This document shows positions 8,229-16,195 of a stretch of 64,000 bases of DNA, in pieces (the stretch's first letter is position 1; every line of letters starts with the position of its first letter). The notes under the pieces are model-generated. The model did not search any database. It was not told the DNA's origin and saw only the letters and a program-made list of their open reading frames with translations. Source of the stretch: Mycolicibacterium tokaiense (lineage in GTDB: Bacteria > Actinomycetota > Actinomycetes > Mycobacteriales > Mycobacteriaceae); NCBI RefSeq assembly GCF_010725885.1, contig NZ_AP022600.1:2294001-2358000 (forward strand), read 5' to 3'. The position numbers and the translations under genes are program-made.

Positions 8229-9341
8229 TCAATGGTCGTGAATGATGACGCCGCGGATGTTGCGTCCGGCCAGCATGTCGTCGAAGGCCACGTTGACGTC
8301 ACCGAGCTTGTACTCGGTGGTGACCGCTTCATCGAGCAGCAGCTTGCCCTCGCGGAACAACCGCAGTAGCCGGGGGATGTCCGAGCGCGGGTTCGCCTCG
8401 CCGTACAGGCTTCCCAGCAGGCGCTTCTGGAACAGCGTGAACATCGCCATGGGAAGCGTGGGGGTGACGTCGGCTGCGGCGGCGATGCCGGTGAGCACCA
8501 CCGCCCCGCCCTTGCGTACTGCGTCGAGGGCCTGGCCGATCATCGCACCCTCGACCAGTCCGACGGTGATGATGGCGGCGTCGGCCATCACGCCGCGGGT
8601 GGTCTCGGCCACCAGCGCGGTGGCTTCCTCCAGCGACGTGACGAAGTCCGTCGCGCCCAATTCGAGTACCTTGTCCCGCTTTTCGGCCACCAGGTCCACC
8701 GCGACGATCCGCTCGGCACCGGCGATCCGGGCACCCTGGATGGCCCCGCTGCCCACCCCGCCGCAGCCGATCACCACCACGGTGTCGCCGGGGGCCACCT
8801 TGGCGGTGTTGACCGCCGACCCCCAGCCGGTGGTGATGCCGCAGCCCAGCAGGCAGGCCCGCGACAGTGGCAGGTCGTCATCGATCTTGACCAGGGAGGC
8901 GTCCGAGACCACGCCGTACTGGGCGAAGGTGCCCAGCAGCAGCGATACCCCGATGTCCTGCGTCCCGATGTGCCTGCGGTAGGTCCCGTCCAGTTGGGTG
9001 CCGGACAGCAGCAGTGCCCCCAGGTCGCACAGGTTCTGGTGGCCGCTGGCGCACCACCGGCACTTGCCGCAGGCCGGCAGGAACGAGGCCACCACGTGGT
9101 CGCCGGGCTTGAGGTCGCGGACGCCGGGGCCGACCTCGACGACGATGCCGGCTCCCTCGTGTCCGCCCACGATGGGAAACGGCGCCGGGAAGTCGCCGGT
9201 GCGCGCGTGGTGGTCGGAGTGGCAGAGACCGGTGGCCTCGAACGACACTAGGACCTCACCGGCTTGCGGCGGGTCGAGATCCATCTCCTCGATGCTCCAG
9301 TCGCCGTGCACATCCCACAGAACCGCCGCATTCATCTTCAT
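8229..9341 (-). CDS. NDMA-dependent-type zinc alcohol dehydrogenase
   Basis: A 370-residue medium-chain dehydrogenase. Catalytic-zinc ligands are in GLCHSDHH (near residue 38) and GGHEGAGIV (near residue 60); the four structural-zinc cysteines are in ACGKCRWCASGHQNLC near residue 95; the Rossmann motif GCGGVGSGAIQGA is near residue 190. This pattern fits the mycobacterial NDMA-dependent alcohol dehydrogenase subfamily, whose members hold NAD tightly and probably pass electrons to mycofactocin. It sits inside the steroid gene block but has no KstR2-like site, so a link to steroid side-chain alcohols is only a possibility. ATG 9341 is used; a second Met two codons on is possible. Confidence 0.88.
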   Translation of the reverse strand: MKMNAAVLWDVHGDWSIEEMDLDPPQAGEVLVSFEATGLCHSDHHARTGDFPAPFPIVGGHEGAGIVVEVGPGVRDLKPGDHVVASFLPACGKCRWCASGHQNLCDLGALLLSGTQLDGTYRRHIGTQDIGVSLLLGTFAQYGVVSDASLVKIDDDLPLSRACLLGCGITTGWGSAVNTAKVAPGDTVVVIGCGGVGSGAIQGARIAGAERIVAVDLVAEKRDKVLELGATDFVTSLEEATALVAETTRGVMADAAIITVGLVEGAMIGQALDAVRKGGAVVLTGIAAAADVTPTLPMAMFTLFQKRLLGSLYGEANPRSDIPRLLRLFREGKLLLDEAVTTEYKLGDVNVAFDDMLAGRNIRGVIIHDH

Positions 9342-9393
9342 GGGCCGTGAGTGTAGGAAAATTCGGCATCTCAGCAGCCGGTATCGGCCGAAC

Positions 9394-10122
9394 TCAGGGC
9401 AGGACGAGGGCCAGCCCGGCCATGGCGAGCAGCCAGCTGGCGAAGCTGCCGACCAGGAAGTACTCGGTGACCTCGTCGATCCCGGGGCCGCCGGTGTCCT
9501 TGTGTGCGGCGTTGAGTTCGGGGAACCGGATGATGCTCTTGGCCGCCACCACGACCGACGCCGCGGCCAGCTGCCCGCCCAGGCCCAGGCCCAGGATGAG
9601 CAGCCGTTCCATCGGTCCCAGCAGCCGCCCGCCCTTGATCCGGTCCGACGGCTGCGGAAGCGGGCCCGGCCGCACCGCGCCCACCGAGCCCAGCACCAGG
9701 CGGACCAGTTGGTTGCCGGTGGCCAGCTGTACCAGCGTGACCCCGGCGATCATCAGCGCGCGGGTGGGTTCGAGGTCCGGCTGCCCCACCCACTGCAACC
9801 ACTGCGCCAGTGGGCCCGCCGCCGGGGTTGCCAGCCCGGACATCAGGAGCAGGGCGACGGCCACGGCGCCGAAGAGCAGCAGCGGCGCCACCTGCCCGGT
9901 GCCGCGGGTCTCGGCGCGGCGGCACCACAGTGTCCAGCTGACCGTGGCGGCCGCGACGATCAGCAGCAGCGCGATGTCGCTGAGGTGCCAGAGGCCGGCG
10001 AGCGCGGCGCACACCACCGTCGCCGCCGGGCCCGCCGCCAGGGCCGGCCAGTGCGCCGGCAGGGCGGTGCGGCAGATGTCCGTCATGCCCACGGCCACCA
10101 GGAACACCGCCAGGACGCTCAT
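9394..10122 (-). CDS. Polytopic membrane protein paired with SatD
   Basis: 242 residues, mostly hydrophobic, with about six predicted membrane segments: near residues 1-20, 30-50, 52-70, 80-105, 130-155 and 215-242. I do not recognise a characterised family. The start ATG overlaps the end of the SatD gene by four bases (ATGA), so the two are translationally coupled and probably act together. The frame in the other phase over the same DNA (9371-10183) is Gly/Pro/Arg-rich and is a shadow. A cytoplasmic SatD protein coupled to a membrane partner suggests a stress or signalling role, but nothing in the sequence fixes the function. Confidence 0.8.
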   Translation of the reverse strand: MSVLAVFLVAVGMTDICRTALPAHWPALAAGPAATVVCAALAGLWHLSDIALLLIVAAATVSWTLWCRRAETRGTGQVAPLLLFGAVAVALLLMSGLATPAAGPLAQWLQWVGQPDLEPTRALMIAGVTLVQLATGNQLVRLVLGSVGAVRPGPLPQPSDRIKGGRLLGPMERLLILGLGLGGQLAAASVVVAAKSIIRFPELNAAHKDTGGPGIDEVTEYFLVGSFASWLLAMAGLALVLP

Positions 10123-10772
10123 CGGAGATCCCGAAGGTGTTGTGCGGCAAGAACAATGAGATCGAGACCGTCCCGGACGGCACGCTGGGACACCGCTGAT
10201 GCGCTGATGCCCTCGGCCACGGCCAGCTCCTTCTTGGATCGGCCCTGCCGCAACCCCGTCAGGATGCGCAGAGAACGTTCATCGAGAGATCCAAGCAGAT
10301 GGTCCCGACACCACAGAGCGGCGTTGACGGCGTCCGGGGCGGGCGCCTGCGGTGCCTGCGCGCGGTAGGCGGTGCGGATGTGGGCCAGCCCCGGCTGGGT
10401 CTGCGCTGTCGCCACCCAACCGATCGCCTCCCGGGCGGCCCACCAGCCCGGTCCGTCCTGGATCCCCGAGTCGGCGTCCAGGATGGTGACCTGCCCCCAG
10501 CCGAGTCCGAATCGGATGTCGACGGTGGGCGCCAGCGCCAGCCGGATCGTCAGCGCAGCATCGATGGCGGCGCCCAGGTCAGGGTAGGTGGCCTGGAACT
10601 CGTCGCCGACCGTGAGCGCGGGAGGTTGGCCGGCCGTGGGGCTGCCGTGTTCCAGCGCCTCGGTCAGGAGGCGGTGCAGCCGACGCCGATCGGCAACGGC
10701 GCGGGAACCCACCACGTCACCGATGAGCGTCGCGCACAGCTGCGGTGAAGCGCTGTGCTTGATATCGACCAT
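10119..10772 (-). CDS. SatD-family protein with C-terminal helix-turn-helix
   Basis: A 217-residue protein with the SatD-family opening (LIGDVVGSRAVADRRRLH, near residues 16-33) and the GDEFQATY segment near residue 72. This resembles the start of nucleotide-cyclase-like folds. A C-terminal helix-turn-helix of LuxR/sigma-like type covers about residues 168-205 (LTGLRQGRSKKELAVAEG). The SatD family is named from a Streptococcus mutans acid-tolerance locus; its biochemistry is unknown. The ATG at 10772 is preceded on the coding strand by a perfect inverted repeat (10783-10809), a good candidate for autoregulation. The module is not part of the M. tuberculosis steroid locus. Confidence 0.82.
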   Translation of the reverse strand: MVDIKHSASPQLCATLIGDVVGSRAVADRRRLHRLLTEALEHGSPTAGQPPALTVGDEFQATYPDLGAAIDAALTIRLALAPTVDIRFGLGWGQVTILDADSGIQDGPGWWAAREAIGWVATAQTQPGLAHIRTAYRAQAPQAPAPDAVNAALWCRDHLLGSLDERSLRILTGLRQGRSKKELAVAEGISASAVSQRAVRDGLDLIVLAAQHLRDLR

Positions 10773-10782
10773 ATGAAGATCT

Positions 10783-10809
10783 TAGCTTCATTCGCAGATA
10801 ATGAAGCTA
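10783..10809. promoter_or_regulatory. Inverted-repeat operator candidate before satD gene
   Basis: TAGCTTCATT (10783-10792) and AATGAAGCTA (10800-10809) are perfect 10-base arms separated by CGCAGAT. The repeat starts 11 bases upstream of the SatD start codon and ends 10 bases from the ipdC stop. A further ATGAAG half-site lies at 10773. AT-rich arms and lack of a T-run argue for an operator rather than a terminator. Confidence 0.6.
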
Positions 10810-10818
10810 TACGCTTGA

Positions 10819-11892
10819 TTACGGCCGAATGAACCCGGTTGCCGACTGCAGCTGCTGCACCGCATCACGAACGATCTGGTCGATCAATTCTGCGCACGAG
10901 GGCAGATCGTCGAGGATGCCGGCCACCTGACCCGAGGCCAGGACGCCGGCGTCGGTGTTGCCCTCGACCAGTCCCGCCTTCAGCAGCATCGGGGTGTTGG
11001 CCGCCATCACCACCTGCGACCAGGTGAGATCCTTGCCGTGGCGCATGGCCAGGCCGTCGGTGATCATGGATTTCCACGTCATCCCGGACATCTTCTTGAA
11101 CTTCCCCGCGTTGCCGACCGCGGCGGCGAAACCACGCACCCGTGAGCCGCCCTCCAGCTTCTGCACCAGGCCGGTGCGAAGCACGCGGTGCGGCATCCCG
11201 TCCACGCGGGTGGACACCACCGTGCCGTCCAGGGCGGCAGACAGATACTGCTGTTTCACGGCGTCCGGCACCGTCGAGTCGGAGGTCAGCAGGAAGCGGG
11301 TGCCCATGGCCACCCCGGCGGCACCGTAGGACAGGGCCGCGGCCAGACCGCGACCGTCGAAGAAACCGCCTGCGGCCACCACCGGCATTCCGGTGCCGGC
11401 CACCGCATCGAGGACCGACGGCAACAGCAGTGTGGTCGCGATGGGGCCGGTGTGGCCGCCACCCTCGCCGCCCTGCACGATCACCGCGTCGGCCCCCCAG
11501 CCCGCGACCTTCTTGGCGTGCTTGGCCAGACCGACCGACGGGATCACCACCACCCCGGCGTCCTTGAGTTTGGCGATCAGATCGGGTTTGGGGGCCAGGG
11601 CGAAGGAGGCGACCCTGACGCCCTCGCGGATCAGAAGGTCGACGCGCTCTCCTGCGTCCCCCGCGTCCGCGCGGATGTTGATGCCGAACGGTTTGGTGGT
11701 GGCGGCTTTGACCTTCGTCACGGCGGTCTGCAGTTCGGCCAGCGTCATGGTCGCCGATGCCAGGATCCCCAGTCCGCCTGCGTTGGAGGTGGCTGCCACC
11801 AACCGTGCGCCCGCCACCCAGCCCATGCCCGTCTGCACCACGGGATGCTCGATGCCCACCAGCTCGGTCAGGGGGGTGACGAGCCTGCTCAC
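10819..11892 (-). CDS. ipdC: IpdC, nitronate-monooxygenase-like flavoprotein
   Basis: A 357-residue FMN-dependent TIM-barrel protein of the nitronate monooxygenase / 2-nitropropane dioxygenase family. The N-terminal PVVQTGMGWVAGARLVAATS, central VIVQGGEGGGHTG and VVAAGGFFDG segments form the flavin site. In the steroid pathway IpdC (Rv3553) is a flavin-dependent reductase acting on 5-hydroxylated indane-CoA intermediates, so the nitronate label should not be taken literally. The GTG at 11892 overlaps the ipdB stop by four bases. It is the last gene of the leftward operon echA20-ipdA-ipdB-ipdC. The ferredoxin gene fdxB, its neighbour in M. tuberculosis, is absent. Confidence 0.9.
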   Translation of the reverse strand: MSRLVTPLTELVGIEHPVVQTGMGWVAGARLVAATSNAGGLGILASATMTLAELQTAVTKVKAATTKPFGINIRADAGDAGERVDLLIREGVRVASFALAPKPDLIAKLKDAGVVVIPSVGLAKHAKKVAGWGADAVIVQGGEGGGHTGPIATTLLLPSVLDAVAGTGMPVVAAGGFFDGRGLAAALSYGAAGVAMGTRFLLTSDSTVPDAVKQQYLSAALDGTVVSTRVDGMPHRVLRTGLVQKLEGGSRVRGFAAAVGNAGKFKKMSGMTWKSMITDGLAMRHGKDLTWSQVVMAANTPMLLKAGLVEGNTDAGVLASGQVAGILDDLPSCAELIDQIVRDAVQQLQSATGFIRP

Positions 11893-12641
11893 GACTTGAT
11901 CTCCCGGTCCCGCAGCGATTTCGGATCGATGGTCGAGATGAGCTCGAGTTCCTCGGCAGTGGGCGTCCTGGTGGTCTCGGCGCTGTCCAGTCCGTGCACC
12001 TCGAAGCCGGTGTTCTCGGCCACCTGGGCTGCGTCCACGCCGGGATGCAGTGACACCGCGCGCATCTGGTGTTCGGGTCCGGAGAAGTCGAATACCCCGA
12101 GATTGGTCACCACCCGGTAGACGTTGGCGAAGCGGAATGCCGGGTTGTCGGGATCGATCTTGTCCCAACCGATTCCGGAGACGATGTCGACGGACTCGCC
12201 GAACACCCGGGACGTGTGATTGCCCACCCAGTAGCTGGTGGCGTGGTTGATGGTGTTGCCCGGTGCACCGCGGACCCCGAACATCTGCCGCGTGGGGTGT
12301 TGTAGCGGCCCGAATGCCGACAGGTTCTGGTTGCCGTACCGGTCGATCTGGTTGGCGCCCATCACCACGTGGCGGCGTCCCCAGGACAGGGTCTCGAAGA
12401 CCCGGCCGAACGGCATCCAGCCCTCGACGGCGCCGGTGGCGCCCAACGCCGGCGTGTCCGCCAGTATCCGGGCTTCACCGTCGGTCAGCACGATGTCGGG
12501 GGCGAAGGTCAGCCGTGCCAGCCGGGCCCCGATCGACACCATGGTGGCCATCGGGCTGACCATGATCTCGCCGGCATCGCGGAACAGCTCGGCGCAGGCG
12601 ACGGCGCAGATCTCGGCGCGGGTCGGTTCGCTGCCGCTCAT
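11889..12641 (-). CDS. ipdB: IpdB, beta subunit of COCHEA-CoA ring hydrolase
   Basis: A 250-residue protein of the class I CoA-transferase beta-subunit fold. Motifs are GAVEGWMPFGRVFE near residue 70 and the RRHVVMGANQIDRYGN region near residue 88. IpdAB is a known heterotetramer that does not transfer CoA but hydrolyses a carbon-carbon bond, opening the last steroid ring in COCHEA-CoA. The gene overlaps ipdA upstream and ipdC downstream by four bases each, consistent with fixed stoichiometry of the IpdA-IpdB complex. Confidence 0.92.
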   Translation of the reverse strand: MSGSEPTRAEICAVACAELFRDAGEIMVSPMATMVSIGARLARLTFAPDIVLTDGEARILADTPALGATGAVEGWMPFGRVFETLSWGRRHVVMGANQIDRYGNQNLSAFGPLQHPTRQMFGVRGAPGNTINHATSYWVGNHTSRVFGESVDIVSGIGWDKIDPDNPAFRFANVYRVVTNLGVFDFSGPEHQMRAVSLHPGVDAAQVAENTGFEVHGLDSAETTRTPTAEELELISTIDPKSLRDREIKS

Positions 12642-13516
12642 GCCTGGGCCTCCTTGAAGGCACGCACCGCGGCCTGGTAGTCGTCTTCACTGCCGGACAG
12701 ATAGGTCGAGACGAACTGCTGCCAGGTCTCGTCGCTACCGGCGGACTCGGCGTAATGCCGCTGGAACTTCTCGTCGCGGCGGTAGTCGGGTTCGGCGGTG
12801 GTGAAGTGCGCTCCGCCCGGCGCCTCGACCACGGCGTCCACCATCATCCGGTTCACCAGCAGTGCCTGCGGTGGAACGGCTTTCACCAGTTCGTCGGTGG
12901 TGACCAGCTTCTCGACGCTCATCAGGCGGGTGGTGGCCGCCATCAGGTAGAGGTCGTCGAAGTAGGGATCGATGCCGGTGTAGGCGGCGTTGCCGCGTTC
13001 GTCGCCGAGGTTGAGGTGGGTCAGTGCCACGTCCAGGTTCAGCGCGGGCATGGCGATCAGTTCCTCGAACCCGTCGCCGGTGGGGTACGGCGAGCGCACC
13101 GTCTTGAGCTCGTCCCCCCAGAACGCGCGCACGTCGCTGCCCAGGCCGGCGCGGATGGGCAGGAACGGCAAGCGCTGGGCGGCGGCCTGCAGGCCGCAGC
13201 GCAACATGCCCTCGTCCATCTCGCGGGCCTCGATGGCGCCGGTGGTACGGGCCTTGGCGAACCAGGGATCGTAGAACGGCGGCGAGTCCAGCGACACGAA
13301 GCCGTAGTACACCCGCTTGACCTTGCCTGCGGCGCAGAGCAATCCGAGATCGGGTCCGCCGTAGGTGACCACCGTGAGGTCGGTGGCGTCGGTGCGCAGC
13401 AGTGCCCGCACCAGCGCCATCGGCTTGCGCCGGGAGCCCCAGCCGCCGATGCCGATGGTCATCCCGCTCTTGATGACCGAGACGGCTTCATCCAACGAGG
13501 TTGTCTTGTCTGACAT
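12638..13516 (-). CDS. ipdA: IpdA, alpha subunit of COCHEA-CoA ring hydrolase
   Basis: A 292-residue class I CoA-transferase alpha-type subunit. The glycine loop GMTIGIGGWGSRRKPMALV lies at about residues 18-36, and REMDEGMLRCGLQAAA near residue 98 is in the subunit interface region. Together with IpdB it opens the final carbocycle of the steroid nucleus. The ATG overlaps the echA20 stop by one base (TAATG) and the gene ends four bases inside ipdB, so all four genes form one operon driven from the KstR2 site at 14296. Confidence 0.92.
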   Translation of the reverse strand: MSDKTTSLDEAVSVIKSGMTIGIGGWGSRRKPMALVRALLRTDATDLTVVTYGGPDLGLLCAAGKVKRVYYGFVSLDSPPFYDPWFAKARTTGAIEAREMDEGMLRCGLQAAAQRLPFLPIRAGLGSDVRAFWGDELKTVRSPYPTGDGFEELIAMPALNLDVALTHLNLGDERGNAAYTGIDPYFDDLYLMAATTRLMSVEKLVTTDELVKAVPPQALLVNRMMVDAVVEAPGGAHFTTAEPDYRRDEKFQRHYAESAGSDETWQQFVSTYLSGSEDDYQAAVRAFKEAQA

Positions 13517-14274
13517 TATCGGGAGTCCTTCTTCGAAGTCCCGGCGAAGGCGTCCCGATGCTCATCGGACACCCCGGCCAGGTTCAGCTCGAACGTGAAG
13601 CCCTGCTCCATGCGGTACCGCGCATTGACCGGTTGGATGTCGATGAAGTTCAGCGCTTCCTTGGCGGCGCGGATCACCCGGGTGTCCTTGGCGGCGATGT
13701 CGCGGGCCACCCGCAGGGCGGCTTCGTCGAGGTCAACCCGCGGCACCACCTCGTGCACGGATCCGAAGTGGTGCAGGGTGTCAGCGCCCACGGTGGCGGC
13801 GGTGAAGAACAGCCGTCGCATCAGGTGCTGGGGGACCAGGCGGGACAGATGCGTCGCCGCACCCAGCGCACCCCGCTCGACTTCGGGCAATCCGAATGTC
13901 GCGTCGTCGGAGGCGACGATGACGTCGGCGTTGCCCACCAACCCGATTCCGCCGCCCACGCAGAAGCCGTTGACGGCAGCCACCACCGGGACTGCGCATT
14001 CGTAGACGGCGCGAAACGCCTCGAAGCAACCGCGATTGGCGTCGATGAGGGCGGTGAAGCCGGCGGTCTTCTGCATCTCCTTGATGTCGACGCCGGCGTT
14101 GAAGCCGCGTCCCTCCGCACGCAGGATCACCACGTGCGTGCTGGGGTCCCGCCCGGCGGCGGTGATGGTGTCCGCCAGTTCGAACCAGCCCCGCGACGGG
14201 ATGGCGTTGACCGGCGGATAGTCGACGGTGACCGAGACGATGCCCGGCTCCACGGTCGTGGACGAAATCGGCAT
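13516..14274 (-). CDS. echA20: EchA20, steroid-ring CoA hydrolase of crotonase fold
   Basis: A 252-residue crotonase-superfamily protein. The oxyanion-hole segments are RAEGRGFNAGVDIKEM (near residues 52-67) and AVNGFCVGGGIGLVGNADVI (near residues 95-114). EchA20 hydrolyses the ring of HIEC-CoA to give COCHEA-CoA, the substrate of IpdAB. The ATG at 14274 has a CAGGAGT ribosome-binding site; an earlier in-frame start near 14304 would lie within the KstR2 operator and is rejected. First gene of the leftward operon. Confidence 0.92.
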   Translation of the reverse strand: MPISSTTVEPGIVSVTVDYPPVNAIPSRGWFELADTITAAGRDPSTHVVILRAEGRGFNAGVDIKEMQKTAGFTALIDANRGCFEAFRAVYECAVPVVAAVNGFCVGGGIGLVGNADVIVASDDATFGLPEVERGALGAATHLSRLVPQHLMRRLFFTAATVGADTLHHFGSVHEVVPRVDLDEAALRVARDIAAKDTRVIRAAKEALNFIDIQPVNARYRMEQGFTFELNLAGVSDEHRDAFAGTSKKDSR

Positions 14275-14295
14275 TCCAGACTCCTGCGATACCTG

Positions 14296-14309
14296 AGCAA
14301 GCACTTGCT
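14296..14309. promoter_or_regulatory. KstR2 operator in echA20-SDR gap
   Basis: AGCAAGCACTTGCT, a perfect palindromic outer frame CAAG-N2-CTTG matching the two other copies except for the central bases and the last position. It lies between divergent echA20 and the SDR gene at 14325. A -10-like TACGCT follows at 14313-14318, six bases before the GTG of the SDR. Confidence 0.9.
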
Positions 14310-14324
14310 TGGTACGCTAGCACA

Positions 14325-15101
14325 GTGACCGACGCCGCCGACAAGGCAATCCAACTGGGGCTGCAGGGCCGCGTCGTGCTCGTGACCGGCGGCGTTCGCG
14401 GGGTCGGCGCTGGGATCAGCGCCGTGTTCGCCGGTCAGGGCGCGACGGTGGTGACCTGCGCCCGCCGCGCTGTCGAGGGGGTGCCGTATGAGTTCCACGC
14501 CTGCGACGTCCGTGACGACGGCGCCGTCAAGGCGCTGATCGACGCCATCGTGGAGCGCCACGGGCGCATCGACGCAGTGGTGAACAATGCCGGTGGGTCG
14601 CCCTACGTGGCGGCCGCAGAGGCGTCGGCGAGGTTCAGCGCCAAGATCATCGAGCTGAACCTGCTTGCGCCGCTGTCGGTCTCGCAGCACGCCAATGCGG
14701 TGATGCAGAACCAGGACGGCGGCGGCTCGATCGTGAACATCTCCAGCGTCAGCTCGCGCCGGCCCACGCCGGGCACTGCCGCCTACGGCGCGGCCAAAGC
14801 CGGTGTCGACAGTTTGACCAGCACCCTGGCCGTCGAGTGGGCGCCCAGGGTGCGGGTCAACTCCGTCATCGTCGGCATGGTGGAGACCGAGCAGTCCGAG
14901 TTGTTCTACGGTGACGCCGACTCGGTGGCCGCGGTGGCCGCCACGATCCCGCTGCGCCGGCTGGCCCAACCCGCCGACATCGGTTGGGCGGCAGCGTTTC
15001 TCAGCTCAGATGCGGCGTCGTACATCAGCGGCGCCACCCTCGAGGTACACGGTGGCGGAGAGCCGCCGGCGTACCTCGAGGCCTCCAACGCCAACAGATG
15101 A
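14325..15101 (+). CDS. Short-chain dehydrogenase, Rv3549c-like
   Basis: A 258-residue SDR. TGGVRGVG nucleotide motif near residue 20, NNAGGSP near residue 87, catalytic SSVSS near residue 140 and YGAAKAG near residue 153. Position and length match Rv3549c in the KstR2 regulon. Its substrate is not firmly established; a ketone/alcohol step in C/D-ring metabolism is expected. The GTG start sits six bases after a predicted -10, indicating a leaderless transcript under the KstR2 operator. It is followed 14 bases later by a second SDR gene with a clear ribosome-binding site. Confidence 0.88.
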   Translation: MTDAADKAIQLGLQGRVVLVTGGVRGVGAGISAVFAGQGATVVTCARRAVEGVPYEFHACDVRDDGAVKALIDAIVERHGRIDAVVNNAGGSPYVAAAEASARFSAKIIELNLLAPLSVSQHANAVMQNQDGGGSIVNISSVSSRRPTPGTAAYGAAKAGVDSLTSTLAVEWAPRVRVNSVIVGMVETEQSELFYGDADSVAAVAATIPLRRLAQPADIGWAAAFLSSDAASYISGATLEVHGGGEPPAYLEASNANR

Positions 15102-15115
15102 GGGAGATATCGACC

Positions 15116-16021
15116 ATGTCATTGCTGGACGGCCGGGTGGTCATCGTGACCGGTGCAGGTGGCGGTATCGGCCGCGCACATGCGCTGGCCTTCGCCGCCG
15201 AGGGTGCTCAGGTGGTGGTCAACGACATCGGTGTCGGCCTCGACGGATCACCGGCCGGTGGTGGCAGTGCGGCCCAGGCGGTGGTGGACGAGATCACCGC
15301 CGCCGGTGGACACGCCGTCACCAGCGGTGCCAACGTCGCCGACTGGGCGCAGGCCGAAGGGCTGATCCAGACGGCGATCGATTCCTTCGGCAGGCTGGAC
15401 GTCCTGGTCAACAACGCCGGGATCGTGCGTGACCGGATGTTCGCCAACACCAGCGAAGACGAGTTCGATGCCGTCATCGCCGTCCATCTCAAGGGGCACT
15501 TCGCCACCATGAAGCACGCCGCGGCCTACTGGCGGGCGCAGTCCAAGGCCGGCCAGACGGTGGATGCGCGCATCATCAACACCAGCTCGGGCGCCGGCCT
15601 GCAGGGCAGCGTGGGCCAGGCCAACTACAGCGCGGCCAAGGCGGGCATCGCCGGGATGACGCTGGTGGCCGCCGCCGAGATGGCGCGCTACGGCGTGACC
15701 GTCAACGCGATCGCTCCCTCGGCGCGCACCCGGATGACCGAGACGGTGTTCGCCGACATGATGGCCACCCAGGGCGACGACTTCGATGCCATGGCCCCGG
15801 AGAACATCTCACCCCTGGTGGTGTGGCTGGGCAGTACGCACTCGCGTGACGTCACCGGCGCGGTGTTCGAGGTCGAGGGCGGCAAGATCCGGGTGGCCGA
15901 AGGCTGGGCACACGGGCCCGAGGTGGACAAAGGCGCGCGGTGGGACCCCGCCGAGCTGGGGCCGGTGGTGGCCGATCTGCTGTCCCGGGCGCGACCCGCG
16001 GTGCCGGTCTACGGAGCCTGA
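15116..16021 (+). CDS. Short-chain dehydrogenase, Rv3548c-like
   Basis: A 301-residue SDR, longer than the classical 250. TGAGGGIGRAHALAF near residues 12-26, NNAGIVRDRM near residue 98, TSSGAGLQG near residue 155 and YSAAKAG near residue 170. The extended C-terminus (about residues 245-301) and the NDIGVGLDG insert resemble 17-beta-hydroxysteroid / MFE-type dehydrogenase domains. The equivalent Rv3548c ends the KstR2 block in M. tuberculosis. AGGGAG precedes the ATG. Exact substrate is unknown. Confidence 0.87.
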   Translation: MSLLDGRVVIVTGAGGGIGRAHALAFAAEGAQVVVNDIGVGLDGSPAGGGSAAQAVVDEITAAGGHAVTSGANVADWAQAEGLIQTAIDSFGRLDVLVNNAGIVRDRMFANTSEDEFDAVIAVHLKGHFATMKHAAAYWRAQSKAGQTVDARIINTSSGAGLQGSVGQANYSAAKAGIAGMTLVAAAEMARYGVTVNAIAPSARTRMTETVFADMMATQGDDFDAMAPENISPLVVWLGSTHSRDVTGAVFEVEGGKIRVAEGWAHGPEVDKGARWDPAELGPVVADLLSRARPAVPVYGA

Positions 16022-16040
16022 ACGGGTGCTGGATCGACCT

Positions 16041-16073
16041 AAGTGAGACTGGGTGTCGGACCGTCTCCCACTT
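16041..16073 (+). terminator. Possible terminator hairpin after Rv3548c-like SDR
   Basis: AAGTGAGAC (16041-16049) can pair with GTCTCCCACTT (16063-16073) with a two-base bulge and a 13-base loop, 20 bases after the SDR stop. There is no T-tract, which is common for mycobacterial terminators. It would separate the KstR2 operon from mmpS-mmpL. Confidence 0.35.
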
Positions 16074-16130
16074 GACCCGGCGCGGTGATCCAGCGCACAG
16101 CAGAACGTTCGAACTGGGGGCGACGGCCAC

Positions 16131-16174
16131 TAGTTATATGAACTAATCTAAGCCGATCGTTAGAGAAGGCTTAG
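16131..16174. promoter_or_regulatory. Two inverted repeats before mmpS-mmpL
   Basis: The 16022-16195 gap contains TAGTT-ATATG-AACTA (16131-16145) and, immediately after, CTAAGCC (16148-16154) facing GGCTTAG (16168-16174) across 13 bases. The second ends 21 bases before the mmpS start. They are candidate operator sites for a TetR- or MarR-type regulator of the efflux/export pair; no such regulator gene is adjacent. Confidence 0.4.
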
Positions 16175-16195
16175 TGCTGCGGAAGTCGGGTTTGC

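Noticed and set aside
9371..10183. 270-codon minus-strand frame over the SatD partner gene
   Set aside because: Gly/Pro/Arg-rich shadow; the frame at 9394-10122 has a clean membrane-protein pattern and ATGA coupling to the satD gene.
14274..14304. Longer EchA20 start at 14304
   Set aside because: It would lie within the KstR2 operator and upstream of the CAGGAGT ribosome-binding site used by ATG 14274.
16101..16115. GAACGTTCGAAC as a KstR site before mmpS
   Set aside because: The KstR core requires AAC-N2-GTT; here the halves are contiguous (AACGTT), so spacing is wrong.
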